Shown: in pieces, positions 26,452-33,391 of the stretch
Numbering within the stretch: position 1 is the first letter of the stretch
Layout of the letters: every line of letters begins with the position of its first letter
Source of the DNA: Psychrobacter sp. FME6
GTDB lineage: Bacteria; Pseudomonadota; Gammaproteobacteria; Pseudomonadales; Moraxellaceae
NCBI RefSeq assembly: GCF_014861365.1
Contig: NZ_RRYW01000028.1
Location: forward strand, 1-33,391
Direction of reading: 5' to 3'
DNA: 33,391 bases
Translations under genes and position numbers: made by a program
Notes under the pieces: model-generated
The model's database searches: none
What the model saw: only the letters and a program-made list of their open reading frames with translations
Told to the model about the DNA's origin: nothing

Positions 26452-27393
26452 ATGAGCGCATTACAACAGCTTCGCACCATGACCACCATTGTCGCTGATA
26501 CGGGTGATCTTGCCGCCATTGCGCGCCTAAAACCTATCGATGCGACGACCAACCCCAGCCTAATAACCAAGGCTCTCATGCATCCTGACAACCAAAGTAT
26601 GCTATCAGAAACCATGAGTCAGCATAACGGTGATATAGATGCGGTGATTGACGCACTGACGGTTCAAGTGGGCTGCGATATTTTAGACTTAATCAAAGGC
26701 CGTGTCTCAACCGAAGTCGATGCTCGTCTGTCTTATGACACCCAAGCGACGATTGATAAAGCTTTAGCGTTTATGGATGCTTATCAAAAAGCGGGTATCG
26801 AGTCAGAGCGTGTATTGATTAAGATGGCAGCGACGTGGCAAGGTATCGAAGCCGCACGCTATCTAGAAACTCAAAACATTCACTGTAACTTAACCTTGTT
26901 ATTTGGTCAGCATCAAGCGATTGCTTGTGCTGATGCAGGCGTGACCTTGATATCGCCCTTTGTGGGACGTATTTTAGACTGGCAAAAACGCCAGCAAAAC
27001 CGTCAACATGTCCCCGCTACTGATGATATGGGGGTGCAATCGGTCAAGCTCATTTATCAGTATTACAAACAACACGGTTATAAAACTCAAGTCATGGGCG
27101 CAAGTTTCCGCTCGACTGAGCAAATATTGGCTTTGGCAGGTTGTGACTTACTGACCATCGCGCCCAACCTCATCGACGAGCTGGCAGAGATGGATGTAGA
27201 AGTGATGCAGCAGCTGTCACCAAGTATGTCAATGGATTTGGCCGATATGACCAAAGTGAGCCTGACTGAAGAAGAGTTCAGTACCGCCTATCAGCAAGAC
27301 ACGGTTACTCAAGATTTATTACCTAAGGGTATTGACGGCTTTATCGCTGCACGTAATGAGCTTGCTCAAATGTTAGCGTCTATGCGTAGCTAA
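26452..27393 (+). CDS. tal: Transaldolase
   Basis: Transfers a dihydroxyacetone unit between sugar phosphates in the non-oxidative pentose phosphate pathway, giving erythrose 4-phosphate (a shikimate precursor used by the neighbouring aromatic pathway). The 313-residue chain has DATTNPSLITKA (about residues 28-39), VDARLSYD, the Schiff-base Lys124 in RVLIKMAATWQGI, and ISPFVGRILDW. Size and motifs fit the TalB class. AAGG lies seven bases before ATG 26452. It is divergent from pheA. Confidence 0.95.
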   Translation: MSALQQLRTMTTIVADTGDLAAIARLKPIDATTNPSLITKALMHPDNQSMLSETMSQHNGDIDAVIDALTVQVGCDILDLIKGRVSTEVDARLSYDTQATIDKALAFMDAYQKAGIESERVLIKMAATWQGIEAARYLETQNIHCNLTLLFGQHQAIACADAGVTLISPFVGRILDWQKRQQNRQHVPATDDMGVQSVKLIYQYYKQHGYKTQVMGASFRSTEQILALAGCDLLTIAPNLIDELAEMDVEVMQQLSPSMSMDLADMTKVSLTEEEFSTAYQQDTVTQDLLPKGIDGFIAARNELAQMLASMRS

Positions 27394-27480
27394 GCGCGAT
27401 TAAGCCAATGTTCCGATATTCCAGTGCGCTAAGCCTAAATATAAACGATAATAAACATTGCCAGTAAACTGCGAGAATAA

Positions 27481-27752
27481 CTAGGGGCTGTATAGAATTC
27501 AGCTAAGGAACTGACAGAGACTATTTTTTAGGCAATTCGACGCCAAAAATAGTAAGTTTAGTTATTCTAAGCGCGATAGTTTTGGCTATGAAGTGGCAAA
27601 AAATAGTCCTGTTCCTTCGGACTGATGCTAAAATCGCCCCAGACGTTGTTGTAAATCTAGCTAAGGTCTCGACATTACCTTCGATTTACGCCTAGTCTGG
27701 AATTATTTTAGCGATCAGCAGTCCTAATAGATGAATTCTATACAGCCCCTAG
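27481..27752. mobile_element. 272-bp hairpin-rich MITE with 20-bp terminal inverted repeats
   Basis: The element starts CTAGGGGCTGTATAGAATTC and ends with the exact reverse complement (27733-27752). The outer CTAG may be a target duplication or part of the repeat; alternatively the duplication is TA. No open frame long enough for a transposase exists inside, so it must be moved in trans by a related IS (an IS5- or IS630-like transposase is a guess from the target). Internally, 27619-27644 is imperfectly complementary to 27695-27724, with nested arms GTAAATC/GATTTAC and AAGGT/ACCTT, so much of the right half could fold as one long hairpin. Shorter arms around GACTATTTTTT and GGCAAAAAATAGTC lie in the left half. 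It sits between tal and the next gene. Confidence 0.8.
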
Positions 27753-27833
27753 TAGGTAATAAAAGAAATTTGCCTGCTAATATCAAGTTGGCTATTATAA
27801 GCGACCTCAAATAACAACAAGCAAGGCTGAACT

Positions 27834-28355
27834 ATGAAACGGCTAGCAGTGATATTAGCAAGTAGTACGCTGGCGATGGGTGCTCAAGCAGCCAACTGGT
27901 CAACAGTAGCAGAAAGTCAGACCGGCTCCATTTTTAGCGTAGACTTGGATTCTATCGAACGCTCAGACATCAGTATCATCGATGAAAAGCGTGTCGACAA
28001 CATTACCGTCTCCATTCGTAGAGCTTATCCTGCACAAAAAAGTGTCACTAAACCCACTACGAAAGCTGTGACGAAAGACAGTAAAGAGAAAGACCCGAAG
28101 GAAAAGGACAGCAAAGATAAAGTTGCTAAAGAAACGCGTATTCATCATAGCGATCAACAATGGCTTATCTCTTGTAAGGACGCCAGCTACTATAGACGAG
28201 CCTACGTTGATTATGCCGCTAACGATAAGGTACTAAAATCTTGGCAATCGGATAAACCAATCCTGACCACCAAAGATTTTAAAGTCACTACGCCAAAAAC
28301 GATTAGCCGAGTACTCATCGAACAGTCTTGTAAAAGCTACGAACAAGCCAAGTAA
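27834..28355 (+). CDS. Exported protein resembling the surface-adhesin E family
   Basis: A 173-residue protein with a signal peptide (MKRLAVILASSTLAMGAQA, cleavage about residue 19). The mature part begins NWSTVAESQTGSIFSVDLDS, then has a Lys/Asp/Glu/Thr-rich stretch (about residues 65-100) and two cysteines (WLISCKDASYY and EQSCKSY) that could form a disulfide in the periplasm. The pattern of Trp start, 'VDLDSI' strand and late Cys pair resembles the Haemophilus surface-adhesin E domain, but I would not press this. AAGG lies seven bases before ATG, 81 bases after the MITE; the MITE may carry or interrupt its promoter region. Confidence 0.6.
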   Translation: MKRLAVILASSTLAMGAQAANWSTVAESQTGSIFSVDLDSIERSDISIIDEKRVDNITVSIRRAYPAQKSVTKPTTKAVTKDSKEKDPKEKDSKDKVAKETRIHHSDQQWLISCKDASYYRRAYVDYAANDKVLKSWQSDKPILTTKDFKVTTPKTISRVLIEQSCKSYEQAK

Positions 28356-28377
28356 AACACACCAAATAAAATCAAAG

Positions 28378-28410
28378 AAAGCGCGCCGAATGAGTTCAGC
28401 GCGCTTTTTT
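28378..28410. terminator. Bidirectional terminator between convergent genes
   Basis: AAAGCGCGC (28378-28386) pairs with GCGCGCTTT (28399-28407), with a further GAA/TTC pair inside. The T-run 28405-28410 serves the plus strand. AAAGAAA before the left arm gives a T-rich stretch for apt on the minus strand. Confidence 0.8.
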
Positions 28411-28469
28411 ATGTCAGTGCTTTACTTATCCTTAGCAAATAATGTTCGTCAGTCAGTTAGGCTTTTAAT

Positions 28470-29036
28470 TTAGGCCTTTAATACGGTATAAACCGGCACT
28501 GGAAACTCACCATGTAAGTCGACCAAATCTAGTAGCACTAACGCCCCTACCACGGTATGTTCTGCAGATTTGCACAGCTCGTAAGCCGTGGTTAGCGTAC
28601 CGCCAGTGGCCAGGATATCATCGACCAATAGCACACGCTCAGGTGGCAGATTATTTTGCATCTCAAGCGTGTCTTTACCATACTCAAGCGCATAGGCTTT
28701 ATTGGCGACAGGCGGTGGCAGTTTACCGGGTTTACGTAGCAAAATCATACCTTTGCCCAATCGACCTGCCAGCAAGCTAGCAAAGACAAATCCGCGCGCT
28801 TCAACGGCGCCTAAACAGTCTACTTCGTCGAGTAAACCCGTCGGCAATGCGGCGAGCAGCGCATCAATCACCTCATTAATATGACTGCGCAGTAACGGGG
28901 TAATGTCATAAAAATCAATGCCGACTTTCGGAAAGTCTGGTACTGTGCGAATGATTTGCCAAAATGGATGATCGGTATTGAGCGTATTGGATGACTCGGT
29001 GGTATTGGCTGATGTAACGGCGGTGTTAGCGCTCAT
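28470..29036 (-). CDS. apt: Adenine phosphoribosyltransferase
   Basis: Salvages adenine to AMP with PRPP. The 188-residue cytosolic protein has FPKVGIDFYDITPLL at the start of the fold, EARGFVFASLLAGRLGKG as the hood region, and the PRPP-binding loop LVDDILATGGTLTTA (about residues 136-150). I chose ATG 29036 (AAGGG five bases before); the in-frame ATG at 29087 would add 17 residues that no APT has. The first 22 residues after the chosen start are Thr/Asn-rich and unconserved. Confidence 0.93.
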   Translation of the reverse strand: MSANTAVTSANTTESSNTLNTDHPFWQIIRTVPDFPKVGIDFYDITPLLRSHINEVIDALLAALPTGLLDEVDCLGAVEARGFVFASLLAGRLGKGMILLRKPGKLPPPVANKAYALEYGKDTLEMQNNLPPERVLLVDDILATGGTLTTAYELCKSAEHTVVGALVLLDLVDLHGEFPVPVYTVLKA

Positions 29037-29364
29037 AATAACCCTTAGCTTGTATGACTTAGATGATGATATAACAGTGGCAAACAATGACTGAATCGGT
29101 GAAATTTTCGGTGATAATTATATCATAATCAGCCTTAATATAGCGGCAAATAGCACGGAAAAAGCCCCGCTTAAATAAACAAAGTGATAGCTAATGACTT
29201 GATAAAAGCTATTCAATCTCAATATACAAGTGTAAACTTAACTATAAAAACAACGGTTATATGCTAAACTACGTGCGCTTTTAAGGTCTATATATTGACC
29301 AGAATAGTTAATATTAGCTTTAAAAAAATATGTGTCATACTGGTAATAATCGATAGGACTATTT
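29037..29364. promoter_or_regulatory. Divergent apt / rubredoxin intergenic region
   Basis: An AT-rich gap of 328 bases. On the plus strand TTGATA (29199-29204) is followed after 17-18 bases by ATATAC/TATACA (about 29222-29228), a plausible but distant promoter for the rubredoxin gene. Nothing else recognised. Confidence 0.3.
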
Positions 29365-29529
29365 ATGAAACGTTATGAATGTATCGTCTGTGGCTGGATA
29401 TACGATGAAGAACTCGGCTGTCCTGAAGAAGGTATCGCACCTGGTACTAAATGGGAAGATATCCCTGATGATTGGACATGCCCAGAATGCGGCGTTGGCA
29501 AGCTTGATTTTGAAATGCTCGAATTTTAA
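29365..29529 (+). CDS. Rubredoxin
   Basis: A 54-residue iron electron carrier. Two CxxC pairs hold the iron: Cys6/Cys9 in YECIVCGWIYD and Cys39/Cys42 in DWTCPECGVGK. The aromatic core (Tyr4, Trp11, Tyr13, Trp30, Trp38) is kept. Length and motifs are those of canonical single-domain rubredoxins such as RubA/AlkG, which pass electrons from a rubredoxin reductase to alkane hydroxylases or peroxide-handling enzymes. Neither partner gene is in the window, so the acceptor is unknown. AGGA lies about six bases before ATG. The next gene starts 32 bases after its stop, so co-transcription is likely. A longer ORF in another frame (29375-29593) is spurious. Confidence 0.95.
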   Translation: MKRYECIVCGWIYDEELGCPEEGIAPGTKWEDIPDDWTCPECGVGKLDFEMLEF

Positions 29530-29561
29530 GCGAATGCCCGACTCTCTAACTAGGATACTTC

Positions 29562-30599
29562 ATGACAGAACCAAACGACATCACTCATGCTAACTTGACT
29601 GAAAACTCAGATAAAATTTCAGTCAGTTACCCTACTCCAGAATGGCAAAAATTTGGCGAATACCAATGGCGTGATTCAGACTTGAGCGAGCATCTTTATC
29701 AATCGATGATAGACATCGGTGATGGCATTGAGCTGTGCGTTGAAGCCGGTGGCAACCCCAATAATCCGCCACTGCTGATGATAATGGGGCTTGGCTCACA
29801 AATGGTATTTTGGCCAAACAATTTTATGAAGCGCCTTATTGATGCGGGTTTTTTTGTGATTCGTTTTGACAATCGTGATATTGGCTTGTCCTCCAAAGTG
29901 CAAATTGACGGCCTACCCCGTATTAGCCAACTCAAAATGATGATGCGGCTGCAAACAGGACTGTCTAATAAAGGCACTCAGGTTGCTTATAACTTAACCG
30001 ATATGGCAGAAGATACCGCGCGCTTAATCAAAGCGTTGCGGCTTAGCAAGACCCACCTAATAGGTGCCTCTATGGGCGGGATGATTGCCCAAATTGTGGC
30101 AGCACGTTATCCAAGCTTGGTACAACGCATGGCGCTGATGTTTACCACCACCAACCGTGCCTTTTTAAAGCCGCCCAAACCGAAGCAGCTATATACACTT
30201 ATCAATCGTCCTGAGAGCCATTCTGAGCGCGATATTGTGCGCCATAGCGTTTGGTTTATGAAGACGGTCGGCACGCCAGGACATGTGAATGTACGTATGG
30301 TGCGTGAAATTGCCAAGATACGTTATCAGCGTAACTTCCATCCGCTCGGTACGGTACAACAGCTCAACGCCATCTTGGCCTCAGGCTCGATTAGCAAATA
30401 CAGTAAGCAAGTCAAAGCACCAACTATCGTACTGCATGGTAGTGCAGACGGCCTGTTACCTGCCTCGCAAGGACGTGTCGTTGCCAAAACCATTCCCAAT
30501 GCTAAGTTTCACTTAATCGAGGGCATGGCACATGACATTCCTGAATATTATCAGCCTTATATGGTCGACTTGATTAGTAATCATTTATTGGATAAGTAG
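29562..30599 (+). CDS. Alpha/beta-fold hydrolase
   Basis: A 345-residue serine hydrolase of unknown substrate. The nucleophile elbow is GASMGGM with Ser170; the triad is completed by Asp296 in HGSADGLLP and His324 in GMAHDIP. The oxyanion region is LLMIMGLGSQMVFWP (about residues 72-86) and FFVIRFDNRDIGLSS follows. No signal peptide, so cytosolic. The fold resembles esterases, epoxide hydrolases and aclacinomycin-methylesterase-like enzymes; the first 40 residues are an extra polar segment. AGGA lies six bases before ATG 29562, and the gene follows rubredoxin closely, which may mean a linked redox or lipid role. Confidence 0.85.
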   Translation: MTEPNDITHANLTENSDKISVSYPTPEWQKFGEYQWRDSDLSEHLYQSMIDIGDGIELCVEAGGNPNNPPLLMIMGLGSQMVFWPNNFMKRLIDAGFFVIRFDNRDIGLSSKVQIDGLPRISQLKMMMRLQTGLSNKGTQVAYNLTDMAEDTARLIKALRLSKTHLIGASMGGMIAQIVAARYPSLVQRMALMFTTTNRAFLKPPKPKQLYTLINRPESHSERDIVRHSVWFMKTVGTPGHVNVRMVREIAKIRYQRNFHPLGTVQQLNAILASGSISKYSKQVKAPTIVLHGSADGLLPASQGRVVAKTIPNAKFHLIEGMAHDIPEYYQPYMVDLISNHLLDK

Positions 30600-30710
30600 C
30601 TTTTTATTAGAAAAGCAGCTTTAATATTTTAGCTTGCAAAAATGACTATTTAAAAAAGAGCCTATAGCGATTGATGATTGCTTAAGCTATTTTCATGGGG
30701 AGATCCTAAC

Positions 30711-30785
30711 ATGAGTACTCATGCCGATTTATCTTATGTAAAATTCAGCGCATACATTACGACCACTATCATAATAGAGAAATAA
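30711..30785 (+). CDS. Possible 24-residue leader ORF upstream of the lipoprotein gene
   Basis: An ATG with GGGGAG eight bases before it opens a 24-codon frame (MSTHADLSYVKFSAYITTTI, then four more residues) that stops four bases before the lipoprotein GTG. The lipoprotein start lacks a good ribosome site, so the short frame could couple translation. It has no known family and no hydrophobic signal. It may equally be chance. Confidence 0.3.
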   Translation: MSTHADLSYVKFSAYITTTIIIEK

Positions 30786-30789
30786 CACT

Positions 30790-31152
30790 GTGAATAAGTA
30801 CTTAGCCATACTATCAGCACTTCTATTAGTTGGTTGCACTCCCAATGTCAAAGTAACACCCAATAATCTTCCTGATGCCTACTTAAATCAGCCTTATACA
30901 GTCGATGTAGTAGTTACAGGGGGTACTGTTATTAACCGTAGTTTCTCTTCGAAAACTTCAAATACTGATTTTAAAATCATTCCTGGAGTTAGGGACAGTG
31001 GTCAAGACAATTATAACAACCTGAAAATTAATGGTATAGCAACTACACTCGAACCTATAAGTATTTATATGTATGGTGAAACATATGGAACTAACTTTCC
31101 AGGAGCTGGTTTTGAACAAGAGTACACCATTGAGGTAAAAGTTGCTAAATAA
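30790..31152 (+). CDS. Small lipoprotein, unknown function (copy 1)
   Basis: A 120-residue predicted lipoprotein. The GTG start gives a signal peptide ending in the lipobox LLVGC, so Cys16 would be lipid-modified and the rest sits in the periplasm or on the outer membrane. The mature part starts TPNVKVTPNNLPDAYLNQPY and is beta-rich with a GTNFPGAGFEQEYTIEVK end, resembling an Ig-like or putative-Ig domain fold. I do not recognise a named family. A homologous, damaged copy follows immediately, its remnant start overlapping this stop codon. The ribosome site is weak. Confidence 0.7.
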   Translation: MNKYLAILSALLLVGCTPNVKVTPNNLPDAYLNQPYTVDVVVTGGTVINRSFSSKTSNTDFKIIPGVRDSGQDNYNNLKINGIATTLEPISIYMYGETYGTNFPGAGFEQEYTIEVKVAK

Positions 31153-31507
31153 GCACTCAGCCACCCTATAAATACTGCTATTAGTTGGATGTGCTCCTAG
31201 TGTTCATGTAACACCTAATAAATTACCTGACGCTTACCTTAATCAATCCTATCAAGCCAATATAGAGATTACAGGGGGTACTGTCGTCGATCTCAACTTC
31301 CATTCTGAAGTGTCTGACGCTAGTTTCAAAATTATGCCAAGTCTTGCAGAGGGAGGTTATAAAGATTATAACCTGTTGACCGTGACTGGCACACCTACAG
31401 CATTAAAGCCTGTTCATATTTATATCGCTGGGGATACATACGGAACTAACTTTCCAGGATCTGGTTTTGAACAAGAGTACACCATTGAGGTAAAATCTAA
31501 TAAGTAG
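31145..31507 (+). pseudogene. Second tandem copy of the lipoprotein gene, start lost
   Basis: Aligned codon by codon to copy 1 without gaps in the first 17 codons: GTG start became CTA, and the ninth codon (TCA) became TAA (31169-31171), so the signal peptide cannot be made. After it the frame stays open for 112 codons with a lipobox (LLLVGCAPS) and the same domain, ending GTNFPGSGFEQEYTIEVKSNK. There is no ATG, GTG or TTG in frame between the stop and GTG 31310, which lies too far in. The final 54 bases before the terminal codons (31442-31495) differ from copy 1 at one base only, while the rest is far more divergent. Confidence 0.75.
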
Positions 31508-31604
31508 TTGAGTTAATCAAATATCTCTGAATAACTACCTACCTATGCTAATTAGTGAACTAAAGATATATAAGCTTTTTTCAGAATAAACATGGTATTA
31601 AGTT

Positions 31605-32588
31605 TTAATCACAACCGACACCAGCGCCGTCTTTATCAATGCACATCTTATTACCATTTTTTAAATTACCTATCCATGCTTTGCCACCTGTAAATATAAA
31701 CGCTGGTTTACCTTGGTAGCTATCGCCAGTACTGACGCCACTATTGTCAAAGCGAAAAGGAATCACCAGCTCACCACCAAGATTGACAAAGCCCCAGTCG
31801 CTATCAATACGCACGCCTGCCAATCCTTCCGAAAATGGCCGTACTTCATCAAATGAATAGGTAATCATGGTGACGTCATTGTCATCGATGAACCCCCATT
31901 TACCGTCTTGTTGATGCGGCTGTAAGGTCGTAAATTGATTGGCAGGTGCTTGTTTTGGTTTTGACGCCGATGAATTAGCAGAAGCTGGGTCCCTATCTGT
32001 TTGCGTACTGCCCCTGTTATTAGGATCGCTGGTCGTTTTACCATTTTTATCCAGCCAACTAATCGCGCGGTTTTTGTGGACGCGGGCGAGTCCATTTTGA
32101 TAGTTATCAATATCGCTAAACGACGCTGAAAACGGCACAATGGTTTTATTGGCAGTATTGATTACCCCATAGTTGCCGTTCTTTTTTACCACGATACGCC
32201 CTTCTGACACTGCCCTTGCCCAGCCTGATGATTCGACCAATACGTCATACACGGTAGGCACAACTTCGCGGCCCTTCATATTGACATAACCGACTTTATT
32301 GCTACGCTGGACGGGGATTAAGCCACCCGCTATTTTGTCCGCAGCAACCTTTTGATAACGTGATAAATCAACCACCTTATTGCCTTCTTTATTCAACAAC
32401 GCCACGGGTGCACCAAAATCTTTTGTCGCTAAAAAGTAACCACTACTAGCCGTACAAGAAACATTTTTATAATAGCTTTTAGGCAGTTTGCAGCTGGCAG
32501 CTTGTGCCGTTGGCAAAAAAAATACCGCACTTAACAGAATACCAATACCCCCACAAAGGCGCGACACAGGCAGCTGTTTGACGCTCAT
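31605..32588 (-). CDS. WG-repeat exported protein
   Basis: A secreted or periplasmic repeat protein of about 327 residues. The chosen start (ATG 32588) gives a signal peptide, MSVKQLPVSRL then a hydrophobic run ending LPTAQA, with cleavage before ASCKL. The mature chain holds several WG-type beta repeats: KVGYVNMKGREVVPTVYD, NGNYGVINTANKTIVPFSA, DGKWGFIDDNDVTMITYSFD and SDWGFVNLGGELVIPFRFD. A Gln/Ser/Asn-rich linker (about residues 190-215) splits them. WG repeats are found in many exported proteins of unknown role. The open frame continues to a GTG at 32690 (361 residues) with another ATG at 32645; none has a strong ribosome site. The last residues hold two cysteines (KMCIDKDGAGVGCD). Confidence 0.8.
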   Translation of the reverse strand: MSVKQLPVSRLCGGIGILLSAVFFLPTAQAASCKLPKSYYKNVSCTASSGYFLATKDFGAPVALLNKEGNKVVDLSRYQKVAADKIAGGLIPVQRSNKVGYVNMKGREVVPTVYDVLVESSGWARAVSEGRIVVKKNGNYGVINTANKTIVPFSASFSDIDNYQNGLARVHKNRAISWLDKNGKTTSDPNNRGSTQTDRDPASANSSASKPKQAPANQFTTLQPHQQDGKWGFIDDNDVTMITYSFDEVRPFSEGLAGVRIDSDWGFVNLGGELVIPFRFDNSGVSTGDSYQGKPAFIFTGGKAWIGNLKNGNKMCIDKDGAGVGCD

Positions 32589-32992
32589 CTCATACGACGC
32601 TCGTGGTTGAATATTTTTTCTGTTTAGAGTAAATAGTAATGACATAAGTGATGATGACCTAAATCGAGATGGTATAAAGGATTTCGACACACTAACTTCA
32701 AAAAGATAAAAACTAAACGACTATCTGTATAGTTCATATTTTATGCAAAGTTACCGTATTATAAGCTGCTAAACAAACCAATAGCGAGCAAAGCGCCAAC
32801 TTTAATACGCTAAACATACGTCACAGAGTAATAACAGTAAAACTCATATCAAACCCTGATACCAAAAAAGTGCATGTCTGATGTCAATTAGCATCAAAAG
32901 GTTTACAATCACCTCTTTAAAACTCACTATATTTATAACCGGTCTGTCCATCGACCAAAAAAACCTTTAGATATGTTTTATAGAGATATTTT
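32589..32992. other. Divergent intergenic region WG-repeat gene / EamA gene
   Basis: About 300-400 AT-rich bases depending on the WG-gene start. It should contain promoters for both genes; TTTACA at 32902 and TATATT at 32929 are the nearest promoter-like boxes for the EamA gene, with too long a spacer to be convincing. Nothing else seen. Confidence 0.3.
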
Positions 32993-33349
32993 ATGGCTGA
33001 CGACTCTTCACGCTCTGCATCCATTGGCTTACTTATTGGTTGTATTATTTTTGGTTTAGGCAGTTTGATTGTGGCTCATGTCGATATTGGCGGTTGGGCG
33101 ATGTCATTTTGGCGGCTTGCAATATCGGGTGTCGTGTTTACTATATTGGCTAAAATTATGGGCCAGCGCTTACCCTACTCCAAACGTGCTATCGTTTATG
33201 GGTTATTATCTGGTGCATTTTTAGGCTTGGATTTGGCACTGTGGCACGAGAGTATTTATGCGGTCGGCCCTGGTATTTCAACCTTACTTAACAGCTTGCA
33301 GATTTTCTTTTTAGCCGCGATTGGCTTTTTATATTTGGTGGTGTTCTAA
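32993..33349 (+). pseudogene. EamA/DMT-family permease, truncated
   Basis: The 118 residues encode the first four transmembrane segments of a drug/metabolite transporter: GLLIGCIIFGLGSLIVAHVD, then GGWAMSFWRLAISGVVFTIL, and the pair GLLSGAFLGLDLALWHESIY and GPGISTLLNSLQIFFLAAIG. A full family member has about ten helices and 280-300 residues. The frame ends abruptly after FLYLVVF, where family members would continue with a K/R-E linker. No other frame in the remaining 42 bases of the window resumes a helix. It is therefore probably a broken gene, disrupted by an insertion near 33337 or a frameshift. Confidence 0.7.
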
Positions 33350-33391
33350 AAAGTATGCTGGCATCAGACATAGCCATAATTGACATAGAAG
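33337..33391. mobile_element. Possible left end of an inserted element
   Basis: The EamA reading frame loses family resemblance at about 33337, where GGTGGTGTTCTAAAAAGTAT begins. A GG-start, A/T-rich border of this kind is common for IS ends, but the partner end and transposase are beyond the window, so the family cannot be named. Confidence 0.25.

Noticed and set aside
29375-29593. A 72-residue ORF over the rubredoxin gene
   Set aside because: It is out of frame with the CxxC-containing rubredoxin, which has proper length, motifs and ribosome site.
31310-31507. Independent 65-residue gene in lipoprotein copy 2
   Set aside because: Its GTG lies in the middle of the homologous domain; the frame is better read as a remnant of the duplicated gene.

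Overview
The window looks like a chromosomal segment of a Moraxellaceae gammaproteobacterium, most likely Psychrobacter. The evidence is moderate-to-low GC, a fused tyrA-aroA gene downstream of pheA and hisC (the pseudomonad/Moraxellaceae aromatic 'supraoperon' order), and strong similarity of the housekeeping proteins to gammaproteobacterial families. No tRNA, rRNA, CRISPR array, prophage or complete transposase gene is visible. Genus assignment is by recognition, not by a search.

Layout. 1-2146: an IS/MITE end, a palindrome, then a secreted gamma-glutamyltranspeptidase. 2148-9889: a catabolic island for hydroxyproline. A PAS-AraC regulator is divergent from an epimerase, a single-chain FAD D-hydroxyproline oxidase, a DapA-type deaminase, a ketoglutarate-semialdehyde-type aldehyde dehydrogenase and a sodium:amino-acid symporter. 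Together these can import 4-hydroxyproline and convert it to 2-oxoglutarate. The divergent control region is rich in structure: three 19-bp direct repeats, an intrinsic-terminator hairpin pointing into the operon, and a perfect 16-bp palindrome. The island ends at a strong terminator. 10127-17624: a small DUF4236 protein, dnaE, an orphan Hpt protein, trmJ (overlapping hpt), ytoQ and cysE, all on the plus strand.

17751-26052 is on the minus strand: DUF488, DUF924, a divergent folK-like gene overlapping folB, rarD, and the aromatic amino-acid operon pheA-hisC-tyrA/aroA with its own terminator. 26452-29529: transaldolase, a 272-bp transposase-less MITE with 20-bp terminal inverted repeats, a small exported protein, apt on the minus strand, and a 54-residue rubredoxin. 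29562-33391: an alpha/beta hydrolase, a tandem pair of small lipoprotein genes (the second broken), a WG-repeat secreted protein on the minus strand, and an EamA transporter cut short near the window edge, perhaps by a mobile element.

The least ordinary signals are the regulatory architecture of the hydroxyproline divergent region, the hairpin-rich MITE (whose terminal sequence is also present at the left window edge), the lipoprotein duplication with overlapping gene ends and a short upstream leader ORF, and the folK-like gene lacking the usual catalytic arginine motif. I see no clearly new defence or mobile system.
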